NCBI GenBank assembly: GCA_030524545.1
Contig: JAUNGM010000011.1
Span: 1-64,000 of the forward strand
Source: Eubacteriales bacterium
GTDB taxonomy: Bacteria > Bacillota > Clostridia > Lachnospirales > Lachnospiraceae
Direction: 5' to 3'
Length of the DNA: 64,000 nt
Shown: in pieces, positions 54,262-63,438 of the stretch
Numbering within the stretch: the first letter of the stretch is position 1
How the letters are laid out: each line of letters begins with the position of its first letter
Made by a program: the position numbers and the translations under genes
Notes under the pieces: generated by a model
Database searches by the model: none
Seen by the model: only the letters and a program-made list of their open reading frames with translations
Told to the model about the DNA's origin: nothing

Positions 54262-56142
54262 TCAGACCTCCTGTCCCATGGCCACCGGACGGCAGAACGC
54301 GCCGATGGCATATTTTCCTGCCACATGGTCACTGTAGCTTCTCTGTACCAGCTCCATTGTTTCCATCTTTACGGTTTCCCCATAGCCTCTCGCCTGAATG
54401 CCCCCGCCGATCATAAACCTTGCCTCTGTCTCTTCTATATTGATCTTGCCATCCCAAGCCGCTGCCGCCGCCATTGCCTGACCGCTGACTGCCGCAATGC
54501 AGCCCCCGGTATCCACGATACCCGTCCCATTCGCCATCCGCAGGTACAACTCAAAGGTGTTCGTGATATTCGGGACGACATTGTCAATCGGATAATAGAG
54601 GGAAAAAGTATGCTTCCCGCTGTGCCAAGTTTCCGCCGGATGGTGGAGCAGTATCTCCTCATCATTGAATACGAAGGTCACAATGGCTTCCGCCATGCCG
54701 TCTTCCTTCCAAGTGACCGGAAGCTCCACCTCAACGGTAATGCCATCATCCCCTGTCCCCGTTCCGGTGCTGGCGGATTCATCCGTGCCTCCCGTTTCCG
54801 CATCCCCGGCTCCTGCAGTCCCATCTGCATTAGCCGGAATTACGATGCTGCCCTTTGCGCTTGCTTCCCGGTCTTCCTGTACCGCTGTCACATCCACAAT
54901 CACCTGCCCGAAGAACTGTACATGGGTTTCCTCCGATGATGCAAACTCGATGCTGACAATCCGCACATCACTGTCAGCGATTGTATAAGCGGACGCATTC
55001 GTAAACGTGTGTATGCCGATTTTTCCCGCTTCGATCTGGTTCAGCAGCCCGGAAATGTTCTTGTCGTTCTTGCTCTTGGCCTGTGCAAGCCGGGGATTCT
55101 TTCCCACGCACCGGATGGACTGTCTTCCGCCGATGCGGTGTTCGATGGATGTAATACAGGCAGTCTGCGTCCCGTCTGCCTGCCCGCCGGAAAAAGTCAG
55201 TACATCCCCCAAGTCCAGAGCTGGGTTCCCTATTGTGGACGAATCAAACGGGACATAAGATATAACAGACAGGTCTGCTAAAATATTTTCACAGAGCGTC
55301 CGCCGCGTTTCCTCAAGGCCGAACTGCAGGAGTGGGTTGACACCAAGATTCATGGTCAACCCGTCATCCGTTTCCAGCGCATAATATTCCGCCGTCTGCG
55401 TCCTCAGATTCGTGGAACTGACCGCCGTATACCTCGTAATAAAATCAGAAAAGCTGCTGGAAAACCGATGCCTTCCTTTTATCTCCAATACCGGAACCGT
55501 ACCGTATTTGCGAAGCTCAAGGCGGCCCTCCCTGTTGATGCAGAAAAAACCGCCCAACACCTGTGCAACAAAATACAAAACATCCCGGTACGTTTCAATA
55601 TCATTTTCCGGGTAGATGGAAAGAAGCTCCTCCCCATTCGGCATCGCTTCAATCTCTTCTTTGGTATGTGCCAGTTCCACATTGCAGGCCCCACAGCACA
55701 GTTCGAGAAAAGCATAGGCATTTCCCACGGTTTCAAACCCGTTAAAGCTCTTCTCAAACCGGAGCATATAATCATATGCTTTCAGTTCCAATGTTTTCAG
55801 ATGCCTGTTTGCTTCGCTGACTTCAAAAATGCCCATCGGGATTTCCTCAAAGTTCCCATCCGGCAGCCGGAAATGGCAGGACAGCTCTACCTTCGCATCT
55901 TCCAGCGTATAACGGTCAATCTGTGAAAAGAGCGTAATCCCCATCTCTGACGCATACACCGTCCCGATTTCCAGCTCCGTGCTTCCGCAGCACTGCGCTG
56001 TGATATACCCGCTTCCCTTTACGATATCACGGTACCCGAAAGGATACTCTTTTCCTGCTTTTATTGTAATTTTCCCCGTCCAGTAATATTCTCTGGTGTT
56101 CTCCTGCACCGCCTGCAGGAATGCCTCGCTTACCGGGTACAT
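54262..56142 (-). CDS. phage tail-tip (baseplate hub/endopeptidase-like) protein
   Basis: A 626-residue tail protein following the small protein after the tape measure. The first 350 residues resemble siphovirus tail-hub proteins (REYYWTGKITIKAG, YTLEDAKVELSCHF, AYDYMLRFEKSFNGF, RHRFSSSFSDFITRY). A Gly/Ser/Thr linker near 450-480 leads to a beta-rich C-terminal domain. AAAGGGG precedes the start. A role in attachment and DNA delivery is inferred from position. Confidence 0.75.
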   Translation of the reverse strand: MYPVSEAFLQAVQENTREYYWTGKITIKAGKEYPFGYRDIVKGSGYITAQCCGSTELEIGTVYASEMGITLFSQIDRYTLEDAKVELSCHFRLPDGNFEEIPMGIFEVSEANRHLKTLELKAYDYMLRFEKSFNGFETVGNAYAFLELCCGACNVELAHTKEEIEAMPNGEELLSIYPENDIETYRDVLYFVAQVLGGFFCINREGRLELRKYGTVPVLEIKGRHRFSSSFSDFITRYTAVSSTNLRTQTAEYYALETDDGLTMNLGVNPLLQFGLEETRRTLCENILADLSVISYVPFDSSTIGNPALDLGDVLTFSGGQADGTQTACITSIEHRIGGRQSIRCVGKNPRLAQAKSKNDKNISGLLNQIEAGKIGIHTFTNASAYTIADSDVRIVSIEFASSEETHVQFFGQVIVDVTAVQEDREASAKGSIVIPANADGTAGAGDAETGGTDESASTGTGTGDDGITVEVELPVTWKEDGMAEAIVTFVFNDEEILLHHPAETWHSGKHTFSLYYPIDNVVPNITNTFELYLRMANGTGIVDTGGCIAAVSGQAMAAAAAWDGKINIEETEARFMIGGGIQARGYGETVKMETMELVQRSYSDHVAGKYAIGAFCRPVAMGQEV

Positions 56143-56159
56143 GAAAACACCCCTTTCCG

Positions 56160-56522
56160 CTATAATTCGTTCAGCGTAAATGACACCGTCCACAGCCCTT
56201 TCTTAGAAGTATCCTTATAGAGTTTTGCTTTGAATCCTGTCACATACATCTCTGTTCCCTTAAGTGCAAGCTCCTCCGTATCAAAATACTGGACGGCAAT
56301 CTTTTCCTGCTTGGAAAACGCCGTCAGCCGCGCAAGCCATGCGGCGCTGACAGAAAAAGACACTGCAATCGTAACCACTCCCGCCCTTACCACGTCCCTC
56401 TGCGTTGTCCCTGCTTCCGTCTCCCCACCGGAATCCGCCTCCACATCGGTAAGCCCAAGATCATACGAATCGGGAAGCGGAAGGTCGGTACCTTCCATTT
56501 TCAGATACTGCACAAACGCCAT
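56160..56522 (-). CDS. DUF6711-type phage tail protein
   Basis: A 120-residue protein between the tape measure and the tail hub (FVQYLKMEGTDLPLPDSYDL, VSAAWLARLTAFSKQEKIAV, LWTVSFTLNEL). Position and size match small distal-tail components of siphoviruses. Its stop is 17 bases before the next gene. Confidence 0.7.
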   Translation of the reverse strand: MAFVQYLKMEGTDLPLPDSYDLGLTDVEADSGGETEAGTTQRDVVRAGVVTIAVSFSVSAAWLARLTAFSKQEKIAVQYFDTEELALKGTEMYVTGFKAKLYKDTSKKGLWTVSFTLNEL

Positions 56523-56525
56523 TTT

Positions 56526-59393
56526 CTATCTCCCTCCGCTCCTTAAATTCGTCCTCTGCTGCGCGCTTACCACAATTTCATCCAGCAGCGCACCGCCAAG
56601 ATAAACAGGGATGACGATGTCCCCGCTCTGCCCGTTCATATCCCGGATAGCCGCTGTAATCGCCGATGTCAGCCCTGCCAGACTGCTGCCTGCCGCTGTT
56701 CCCGCAGAGTTTTCTGCATCTGCCATGCCGGAAGCTACCCTCGGATTAATGACCATATCCTCCGATACGCCCCGGACAGCCTTCTCTATCATCCCCCGGC
56801 TCCCTTCTATGCCTCTGGCAAGCCCCTTCATAAAGTCCGGCATCCAAGACTCATACTCCGTAAGCGGCCCTTCATCCGGCACGGAGAAATGGAGGAACGA
56901 TTTAATCTTATTTGCCACATCCGAAACCGCATCCCCGACTGCGCCGATGCAGCTCCTGATCCCGTTGACAATCCCCATAATGATATCCTTCCCCCACTGC
57001 AGTGCTTGGGAAGGAAGGGATGTAATGAACCGGATCGCTTGGTTAAATCCGTCCCTGATGGCTGATACGATACTGCCCATCGTGCCTTTGATTCCGGTGA
57101 GCATATTCTGGAATGCACTTGTAACTGTATTTTTGATGCCGTTCACGATGGATGTGACGGTACTCTTAATACTGTTCCAAACCGTGGAGACCACCATCTT
57201 AATCGCATTGACCACTGTCGTGAACGCCGTTTTAATGGCATTCCATACCGTGACAATCACTGTCTTTATGGCATTGACTGTTGTGGTAATGACCGTTTTT
57301 ATCGCATTCCATGCCGTGGTAAGGAACGTCTGGATTGCCGTGACCACCGTAGTGATTACCGTCTTGATGGCATTCCATACCGTAGTCACCACCAGTTTGA
57401 TTGCATTAAGCACCGTGGTAATGACAGTCTTATACAGGTTGAAATACGTTGTGATAATAAGTTTGATCGCTTCCGCAGCCGCGGAAAATATCAGCCTGAT
57501 AGCTTCCCATATTCCGGAGAAGAATGTTTTAATTCCCTCCCATATGGTCTTGGCTGCCGCAGAAATTGCTTCCCACGCTGCTGTAAAAAACGCTTTCAGC
57601 CCTTCCCATACAGCAACTGCTGCTTCCTTAATCTGGTTCCAGAGGTTTATCCAGAACTCCCGAAATTCCTCACAGTTATTCCACAAATAGATAAATGCGG
57701 CCACAAGCGCTGTAATAGCTGCAATGACCAGAGCAATTGGATTGGCAAGCATAGTGGTATTTAAGGCAGCGAATGCGGTTTTTACCGTATTGATAACTCC
57801 CGCAATCTTTGGTACGACTGTCATGATTGTACCGACTGCAGAGATGACTTTCCCAACCACGATAAGGACCGGCCCCAATGCCGCCGCCAGCAGCGCTACC
57901 GTCACAATGACTTTCTTCGTCCCCTCGTCCATGCCGTTGAGCCAGTCCACGAACTTCTGTACCCAGCCGACAATCTGCTTGATAGCGGGCATCAGAAGCT
58001 CACCGAAGGAGATTGCCAGACCTTCCAGTGCGGATTTTAAAATAGTAAGCTGCCCCTGAAGGTTATCAAGCTGCGTATCCGCCATCTGCTGCGCCGCCCC
58101 GCCGCTGTCAATGATTGACTGCTGGAGGTCATCCCATGTGCTGCCCGTATTGGCAAGCAGGGCATTTACGGAAGCAAGGTCAGTCTTATTGAAAATGGTG
58201 CTGATGATATTGGACTTCTCTGCAGAAGTCATCCCGTCCATGCTCTTATTCAGATCCCCAAGAATGTCATTGAGGGAGCGCATGTTTCCTTCGGAATCGT
58301 AGACATCCACGCCGAGCTTTTCCATGCTCGCCGCCGCTTTGTCTGTCGGGTTCTGCAAAGACAGGATGACATTCCGAAGATGCGTCCCTCCCTCAGCCCC
58401 TTTGATACCATTGTTGGCAAGGATACCGAGCGCAGTATTCAATTCCGCCGTGCCGCCCTTTACGGACTTGGCTGTTGCACCGATGGTAAGGATTCCCTCT
58501 CCAAGCTGTGCAACGGAAGTGTTCGTAGTAGATGCGGTCTTTGCCATCTGGTCTACCATCATCTCCGCTTCATCCACGCCCATGCCGAGGGCTGACATGG
58601 CATCCGTTACCATATCGGAAGCAGAAGCAAGGTCAATCCCCCCTGCCGCTGCCAAGTTCAGTACAGTCGGCAGGGTATCACACATCTGCTGCGTATCGTA
58701 TCCGGCAAGCGCAAGGTAATTTAGTGCTTCGGCACATTCTTTTGCAGAAAAAGCGGTCTCCGCGCCCATCTTCTTGGCAAGCTCGGACAGCGTGGACATG
58801 GTATTGACCGTCTGCCCGTCCACCTGCGACATGGAATCCTTTGTAATTCCCATCGTTGCCTGCACCTGCGACATGGCAGATTCAAAATCTGCCGCCGTGG
58901 TGACCGCCGCCGTGCCAAGCCCTCCAACCGCCGCTGTTACAGGCATCAGCTTCTTCCCAGCTTCTGATATGCTGCTCCCGGCGCTCTTTAATTTTTCGCC
59001 CGTAGCTGCAATCTTCTGCATGGCCACAGCCGACTGGTTTGCCTGAGTTTCCAGCCGCTTCAGTTCCTGCTCCGTTTCTATGATTTCCCTTTGGAGAGCA
59101 TCATACTGCTCCTGCGAAATCTCCCCGTTTGCAAGTGCCGTGTTTGCCTGTTCCGCAGCCGTTTTTAAAGTGGCGAGCTTTTCTTTGGTGTCCTCCACCG
59201 CCTGTCCGAGAAGCCTGTGCTTCTGCGCCAGCAGTTCCGTATTGCCCGGATCGAGTTTCAGGAGTTTTTCTATGTCCCGGAGCTGTGACTGCGTATTCCT
59301 GATTTCAGAATTCACGCCTTTAAGGGCATTCTGCAGCTTCGTGGTATCGCCGCCGATTTCTACTGTAATACCCTTAATCCTGCTTGCACCCAT
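56526..59393 (-). CDS. phage tail tape measure protein (TP901 type)
   Basis: A 955-residue protein that sets tail length. It has a coiled-coil N-terminus (to about 120), a TP901 core with AAVTTAADFESAMSQVQATM and GIKGAEGGTHLRNVI, membrane-like helices near 500-580, and a long run of 11-residue repeats (TVWNAIKTVIT type, about 640-780). The end is compact (DMNGQSGDIVIPVYLGG). GAGGAGGTGGGAAGC precedes the start at 59393. Confidence 0.95.
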   Translation of the reverse strand: MGASRIKGITVEIGGDTTKLQNALKGVNSEIRNTQSQLRDIEKLLKLDPGNTELLAQKHRLLGQAVEDTKEKLATLKTAAEQANTALANGEISQEQYDALQREIIETEQELKRLETQANQSAVAMQKIAATGEKLKSAGSSISEAGKKLMPVTAAVGGLGTAAVTTAADFESAMSQVQATMGITKDSMSQVDGQTVNTMSTLSELAKKMGAETAFSAKECAEALNYLALAGYDTQQMCDTLPTVLNLAAAGGIDLASASDMVTDAMSALGMGVDEAEMMVDQMAKTASTTNTSVAQLGEGILTIGATAKSVKGGTAELNTALGILANNGIKGAEGGTHLRNVILSLQNPTDKAAASMEKLGVDVYDSEGNMRSLNDILGDLNKSMDGMTSAEKSNIISTIFNKTDLASVNALLANTGSTWDDLQQSIIDSGGAAQQMADTQLDNLQGQLTILKSALEGLAISFGELLMPAIKQIVGWVQKFVDWLNGMDEGTKKVIVTVALLAAALGPVLIVVGKVISAVGTIMTVVPKIAGVINTVKTAFAALNTTMLANPIALVIAAITALVAAFIYLWNNCEEFREFWINLWNQIKEAAVAVWEGLKAFFTAAWEAISAAAKTIWEGIKTFFSGIWEAIRLIFSAAAEAIKLIITTYFNLYKTVITTVLNAIKLVVTTVWNAIKTVITTVVTAIQTFLTTAWNAIKTVITTTVNAIKTVIVTVWNAIKTAFTTVVNAIKMVVSTVWNSIKSTVTSIVNGIKNTVTSAFQNMLTGIKGTMGSIVSAIRDGFNQAIRFITSLPSQALQWGKDIIMGIVNGIRSCIGAVGDAVSDVANKIKSFLHFSVPDEGPLTEYESWMPDFMKGLARGIEGSRGMIEKAVRGVSEDMVINPRVASGMADAENSAGTAAGSSLAGLTSAITAAIRDMNGQSGDIVIPVYLGGALLDEIVVSAQQRTNLRSGGR

Positions 59394-59420
59394 GCTTCCC
59401 ACCTCCTCAAAACGGGCATA

Positions 59421-59479
59421 AAAAAAGGAGCATCACTGCCCCATATATGGAAAAAGCACCGACATTTCTGCCGATGCTC
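59421..59479 (-). terminator. intrinsic terminator of the HsdR-domain cassette
   Basis: On the minus strand GAGCATC pairs with GATGCTC, with an inner stem, followed by C and six T. It lies between the cassette gene (59585) and the tape measure start (59393), so the late operon must read through it. Confidence 0.75.
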
Positions 59480-59584
59480 TATGTAATATTACATTTTTAA
59501 TCTCGCAAACTAAGAATTGAATTTCTCGATGTCACAAATGCTTACCCAAAATTGAAAAAACATTCATCCCTTCCGCCTTTAGAT

Positions 59585-60790
59585 CTATCTTTTCTGCATA
59601 TTATTACGGAACCTTTCACGCAACAAAGTATATTCCATAAAGGAATACATAAATTTGCTTTCTTCTTTGCCATCAAAAAATAGTAATCTGTCTGATGGAA
59701 GCCGCCCTATATCTAATATTTTCCCTTTTAATTCTATTAATTCGGAATGCTTACCAACATATTCCTTTAATTCATCTGACGGCAAACCACTAATCCTTCC
59801 GTTATGCCTAAATATTGCTTCTTTTCCAGATAAATTTACAAAGGTGTCCATATTATATTCTAAGATTGCTTTGCTCACTTTAAATTTATCTATTGCCACA
59901 AAAAATACGGTATAACTTTTCCTATGAGTATTTTCCTTGTCGTATTCCGTTGATTCTCCTGTGCCGAACATCGAAAAACTCAATATCTGACTATCGCCAT
60001 CAACATCGTTTATAAGAAACGACCTATATAATCCATCAAAATGACCTCCGCCACCGTTAGAATAATCATAGTATCGGACGCCCAAATCTTCCACCATTTC
60101 AAAGTTCTGAAATTTCACCGCTGGAAGTTTATGTTCTTCGTCCAGCAATGCTTGATACAGATTAACTGCAAAGGGGATAAATTTTACAGGAGTATCACTG
60201 CCGAAAACCCATACATCCGCTTCACTGTACTCTCTCATTAAATCAATATCCCGTAATTGCTCTAAAGTAAACCGTGATAGCTTTTCTTCTACTAACATAA
60301 TTGGCTCGTTTCTTGAAACCATCTCATCATAAGAAAGAACTTTCTCTAGTTTCTGATAGCCATTGGTCTTTTCTATGAATTTAAACATCTCCATATCGAT
60401 GCCGTTTGTAATGACAAAATAGTCTGCACCAATAATATCACAATATCTAACCGCTTGCTCCGCCACTTTATCTGTGAGAAAGGCATTGGTTTGTTTACAT
60501 TCCACTACCATCAGAGGGTATAATACATTATCCGATGTTTTCTGATGGATAACTATATCGGCACGCCCCTTTGTCCCTGCCACATATTTTGACATTGGTA
60601 TTTCAAGTATAATACACTCCGCAGGCACTTTAAGAATCTCCTCACAGTATTTGGCAATCTTCTGTCTGACGATTTCCTCCGGAGTTATCTCAATCAACCG
60701 TTTCCTGTATGGGTCAAGAAAGCAATCTTTTCCATTTCTTTTATACTGTTTTGGTAATTGCATTTCTTCAAGTTCTTCTTGTATTCTCAC
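59585..60790 (-). CDS. HsdR N-terminal-domain nuclease-like protein, cargo of the prophage
   Basis: A protein of about 400 residues. Its first 170 residues match the type I restriction HsdR N-terminal nuclease domain (RLIEITPEEIVRQKI, KGRADIVIHQ, PLMVVECKQTN, AEQAVRYCDIIGADYFVITN), with Asp, Glu-x-Lys and the Gln motif in place. The rest (beta-rich, GGGGHFDGLYRSF) is unrecognised. No helicase or methylase follows. GTG 60790 is chosen: AGAGGA lies 7 bases before it, and the promoter overlaps the upstream TTG 60865. Base composition is far lower in GC than the tail genes around it. Confidence 0.75.
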   Translation of the reverse strand: MRIQEELEEMQLPKQYKRNGKDCFLDPYRKRLIEITPEEIVRQKIAKYCEEILKVPAECIILEIPMSKYVAGTKGRADIVIHQKTSDNVLYPLMVVECKQTNAFLTDKVAEQAVRYCDIIGADYFVITNGIDMEMFKFIEKTNGYQKLEKVLSYDEMVSRNEPIMLVEEKLSRFTLEQLRDIDLMREYSEADVWVFGSDTPVKFIPFAVNLYQALLDEEHKLPAVKFQNFEMVEDLGVRYYDYSNGGGGHFDGLYRSFLINDVDGDSQILSFSMFGTGESTEYDKENTHRKSYTVFFVAIDKFKVSKAILEYNMDTFVNLSGKEAIFRHNGRISGLPSDELKEYVGKHSELIELKGKILDIGRLPSDRLLFFDGKEESKFMYSFMEYTLLRERFRNNMQKR

Positions 60791-60864
60791 AGCAGCATCC
60801 TCTTTGCTATCGTTAAAATCATATTCAAATAAATCAATTATCAAAAAAGCGGTAATTTGTATCA

Positions 60865-60893
60865 ATCATACCATACCACCCGCCCATAGTAAA
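60865..60893 (-). promoter_or_regulatory. sigma-70 promoter of the HsdR-domain cassette
   Basis: TTTACT (60893-60888) and TATGAT (60870-60865) with 17 bases between them on the minus strand. With the terminator at 59421 it makes the cassette a self-contained unit. Confidence 0.75.
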
Positions 60894-60914
60894 GCATCCG
60901 CAAATCCAACATCC

Positions 60915-60941
60915 CGGCAAGGAAATTTACATTCCTTGCCG
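60915..60941. other. perfect hairpin between tail chaperone and cassette
   Basis: GGCAAGGAA and TTCCTTGCC around six bases lie 8 bases past the tail-chaperone stop. There is no T-run. It may mark the cassette border or end late transcripts partly. Confidence 0.6.
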
Positions 60942-60948
60942 ATCCATC

Positions 60949-61113
60949 TTAAAAACGGTCCATGTCCTCCTGTGTCGCAAGTGCAGCATATTTATGCTCA
61001 TCGTTCCTGCTTTCGATATACATATCATTGATTAATCCTATGGAGAGAAGCTCCAGATCCGCTATGGACAGCCCCAACTGTACACATCTTAACAGGAACA
61101 GCGGCGTTGTCAT
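60949..61113 (-). CDS. tail assembly chaperone, frameshift extension (second part)
   Basis: A 54-residue frame in the -1 register of the chaperone gene, overlapping it by ATGA (TTPLFLRCVQLGLSIADLEL, INDMYIESRNDEH, QEDMDRF). It resembles the small proteins after gpG-type chaperones. Through a -1 shift at A AAA AAC (61140-61134) the two parts read through as one protein without any stop, adding KLRPTEREM between them. This is the G/GT arrangement of siphovirus tail chaperones. Confidence 0.75.
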   Translation of the reverse strand: MTTPLFLLRCVQLGLSIADLELLSIGLINDMYIESRNDEHKYAALATQEDMDRF

Positions 61114-61478
61114 TTCGCGCTCTGTTGGGCGAAGTTTTTTTTAGCTTCAGCATCCGTCTTGACATTCAGCCCCCAAAGTTCAATCAGCTTCGACAACACT
61201 TGGTAAATGGAAAATGTGTTAAAGCCGTCCAGCCATTCCTCCGGGGTATCCGGTATGGACGGGTCAGCGTGCTTCGCCATAACAAATGCGATATTTTCAA
61301 ACATTTCCAAGCTGAACAAGTCAAGGCTGCTCTCTTCTTCCTTCTGCCCTCCCACGCTTTTTTCAAGCACCCGAAGATCCTTATAAATATCCCTCTGGAA
61401 TTTCAGCCTGTAAATACGGGGAATCGCCGCGCTTGCTTTAAACGCCACCTGCTGCCCGTCTATTTCGATTTTTTTCAT
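61110..61478 (-). CDS. tail assembly chaperone, first part (gpG-like)
   Basis: A 122-residue protein (MKKIEIDGQQVAFKASAAI, IYRLKFQRDIYKDLRVLEKS, then NIAFVMAKHADPSIPDTPEE). It holds tail proteins around the tape measure before assembly. AAAAGGATGAGCATT precedes the start. Its last codons contain the slippery run that fuses it to the next frame. Confidence 0.85.
   Translation of the reverse strand: MKKIEIDGQQVAFKASAAIPRIYRLKFQRDIYKDLRVLEKSVGGQKEEESSLDLFSLEMFENIAFVMAKHADPSIPDTPEEWLDGFNTFSIYQVLSKLIELWGLNVKTDAEAKKNFAQQSAK
61134..61140 (-). other. slippery heptamer for -1 ribosomal frameshifting
   Basis: A AAA AAC in the chaperone frame, within a run of eight A (61142-61135). The -1 frame is open from there to 60949. 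Confidence 0.75.
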
Positions 61479-61502
61479 AATGCTCATCCTTTTCCATCTC
61501 CT

Positions 61503-62108
61503 TTACGCATTTTCTGTATTTGAAGTTTCCTCCGGCGTTGGGGAGGCATTCGGCTCGTAAACGGATTTATACCAGTTATTGTAAACCGCCTCCGTAGTTG
61601 CATCCCCGGTCTTGGCTTTCACATACCCGTTTGCCATCGGCCTTGCTTTTACCGTCAGCGTCTCCGTCTGCACTTCCTTATCTTCCTCATTGGTCTTTGA
61701 TTCAATGGATGGGCGGGAAGCGGAGCAGTTATACAATACATGGCGGATTTTACGGATGTCCCCGTCAAACTCAAACAACAGTGCAAAACTGCCTGTCTCG
61801 CTGTTTGCATTTTCCACAAGCACCTGATTAGCATCCGTTTCTTCTTTCAGTATATCCGTCCTGAAGGATTCCGGGATCATGGCAAGTTCCAGATCGCCGT
61901 CATATCCCTGATTGTTATTGATTACATAGTATTCCACCCCATCCGCATAAAACGATTCCGGTTCCCCTGTCGGGTCCATGCTGATGGAAACCGCACCGGG
62001 CATTGCCACAGGCGCGGCAAACGATACTGTCCCGTCCTCCGCTGCCGTAATCGGCGCATAGTGGACATTGCAGATATTGAATTTTACTTTGTTCTTTTTA
62101 TTGGACAC
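61503..62108 (-). CDS. phage major tail protein
   Basis: A 201-residue tail tube protein of the phi13 type (KFNICNVHYAPITAAEDGTV, PGAVSISMDPTGE, YYVINNNQGYDGDLELA, SETGSFALLFEFDGD). It stands between connector genes and the tail chaperone, as expected. A tail rich in Thr/Glu/Pro ends the protein. Confidence 0.88.
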   Translation of the reverse strand: MSNKKNKVKFNICNVHYAPITAAEDGTVSFAAPVAMPGAVSISMDPTGEPESFYADGVEYYVINNNQGYDGDLELAMIPESFRTDILKEETDANQVLVENANSETGSFALLFEFDGDIRKIRHVLYNCSASRPSIESKTNEEDKEVQTETLTVKARPMANGYVKAKTGDATTEAVYNNWYKSVYEPNASPTPEETSNTENA

Positions 62109-62110
62109 TT

Positions 62111-62428
62111 CTATACCTCCATCTCATAAAGCACTTCATACAGTTTTTCTGACTCAATCCATACTTCGCTTTTCTCATAAAATATACCGTAACCGTCAAG
62201 GACATCCTCCACTGTTTCCTCTAAGCCGATATCCTTCCGGTCAGTATAAAGTTCTATATTCAAACGGCTGGCTTTAAAATAAACCTTCCCGTCCGCTGCG
62301 AAGTTCCTGCTGTTCGGATAGAGGAACACCACGAATGGCGGATCGGGGGATTCTCCTTCCACAAAATGGTCATATGCGGACGGAAGCCCCATTTTACTGA
62401 TCATTTCCATTACTTCATCATGTGTCAT
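62111..62428 (-). CDS. phage tail terminator/completion-like protein
   Basis: A 105-residue protein (MTHDEVMEMISKMGLPSAYD, FVVFLYPNSRNFAADGKVYF, LNIELYTDRKD). Position between HK97 gp10 and the major tail protein and its small alpha-beta make-up fit a tail terminator. Overlaps its upstream gene by ATGA. Confidence 0.7.
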   Translation of the reverse strand: MTHDEVMEMISKMGLPSAYDHFVEGESPDPPFVVFLYPNSRNFAADGKVYFKASRLNIELYTDRKDIGLEETVEDVLDGYGIFYEKSEVWIESEKLYEVLYEMEV

Positions 62429-62808
62429 GGCTTAAGCCCCCTCTCGATCCGTTCCATCAGTTCTTCCTCGCCCTTTGCCTCTGCCGGGGCGATATGGGGA
62501 ATGGCAGCCACCCTGCCGCCCCCGCGCTTGGCATGGCCATGCTCCAGAAGATGTGCGATCTGGTAGCGGTCTTTCGAATGCACCGTAATGACAAGCCCAT
62601 TGCTGCTCTCCTTTGTCTTTTTTGCCGTCCAGCTTTTCTTATACTTCCCCGTCCAGGATGGCGCACCGGCCTGTATTTCCTTTTTGACCGTCTTCGCCGA
62701 TTCCGTCACCGCTTCCTTGACTGTATCCGAAGCAAGGTCAGCATATTCCAGCAGACCTTCCATTATGGCATCCGCCATCGCATCAACGCTTACTCTTTCT
62801 CCCGCCAT
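62425..62808 (-). CDS. HK97 gp10-family head-tail protein
   Basis: A 127-residue protein of the gp10 family (TVKKEIQAGAPSWTGKYKKS, IAHLLEHGHAKRGGGRVA, HIAPA), which joins tail and connector. It lies between the head closure and tail terminator genes. Confidence 0.88.
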   Translation of the reverse strand: MAGERVSVDAMADAIMEGLLEYADLASDTVKEAVTESAKTVKKEIQAGAPSWTGKYKKSWTAKKTKESSNGLVITVHSKDRYQIAHLLEHGHAKRGGGRVAAIPHIAPAEAKGEEELMERIERGLKP

Positions 62809-62814
62809 ATTCCC

Positions 62815-63144
62815 TCACCTCTTTACCAGCGCCGCCCGGATTTTCACGGTTTTATTTTTATACTGCACGTTGTCGATCAAGGAAATATTATAAATTTTTC
62901 CCCGGAACAGGATACGGTAATGCTCCGTATCCATAACGGCAATCTCAGAACAGTGCCGGACGACAAAATTTATCTCCGTCTGTGCATTGACCTGCGCCGC
63001 TTCCCAATATTCCTTTCCCGACAGGTTGTTGACATAGGCGACGCAGGAATAGCAGTCTGACCAGTTTAAGATGTGGTTTCCATTCTTATCCGTGCCTGCT
63101 TCGCTTTTCTGGAACGTAATGCGTTCCCGCATCAGTTCTATCAT
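62815..63144 (-). CDS. phage head closure protein
   Basis: A 109-residue beta-barrel protein (ERITFQKSEAGTDKNGNHIL, WSDCYSCVAYVNNL, YRILFRGKIYNISLIDN) of the SPP1 gp16-like stopper family. One base overlaps the connector gene. Confidence 0.85.
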   Translation of the reverse strand: MIELMRERITFQKSEAGTDKNGNHILNWSDCYSCVAYVNNLSGKEYWEAAQVNAQTEINFVVRHCSEIAVMDTEHYRILFRGKIYNISLIDNVQYKNKTVKIRAALVKR

Positions 63145-63419
63145 CAGAATGCCTCCTTCCGCACGGAGAACAGCAGATACTTGAGCGTTTCTGTCATAGC
63201 CCTGTGGTCAGCCTCTTCCCTATGCTCATACAGATATGCAATGGCATAAAGCTCCGCCGACCTGACAATATCCGTATACGTTTCCAGTTCCTCCGCAGGC
63301 CGTCTGCTTACCTCCAGAACCAGATGTTCCGCAGTACACATAAACTGGAGGATTGACTCATCCTCATCCGATGAGTCAATCCTCAGATACTGCTTTGCTT
63401 CCTTCAGTGTAACCACCAT
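63144..63419 (-). CDS. phage head-tail connector (gp6-like)
   Basis: A 91-residue helical protein (MVVTLKEAKQYLRIDSSDED, ILQFMCTAEHLVLEVSRRP) of the HK97 gp6 type that forms a ring under the portal. It follows the capsid gene. Confidence 0.85.
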   Translation of the reverse strand: MVVTLKEAKQYLRIDSSDEDESILQFMCTAEHLVLEVSRRPAEELETYTDIVRSAELYAIAYLYEHREEADHRAMTETLKYLLFSVRKEAF

Positions 63420-63438
63420 TCCTGCCGCCCTCCCTCAT

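Noticed and set aside
56611-57690. 359-codon plus-strand frame across the tape measure gene
   Set aside because: Antisense shadow created by the repetitive tape-measure codons.
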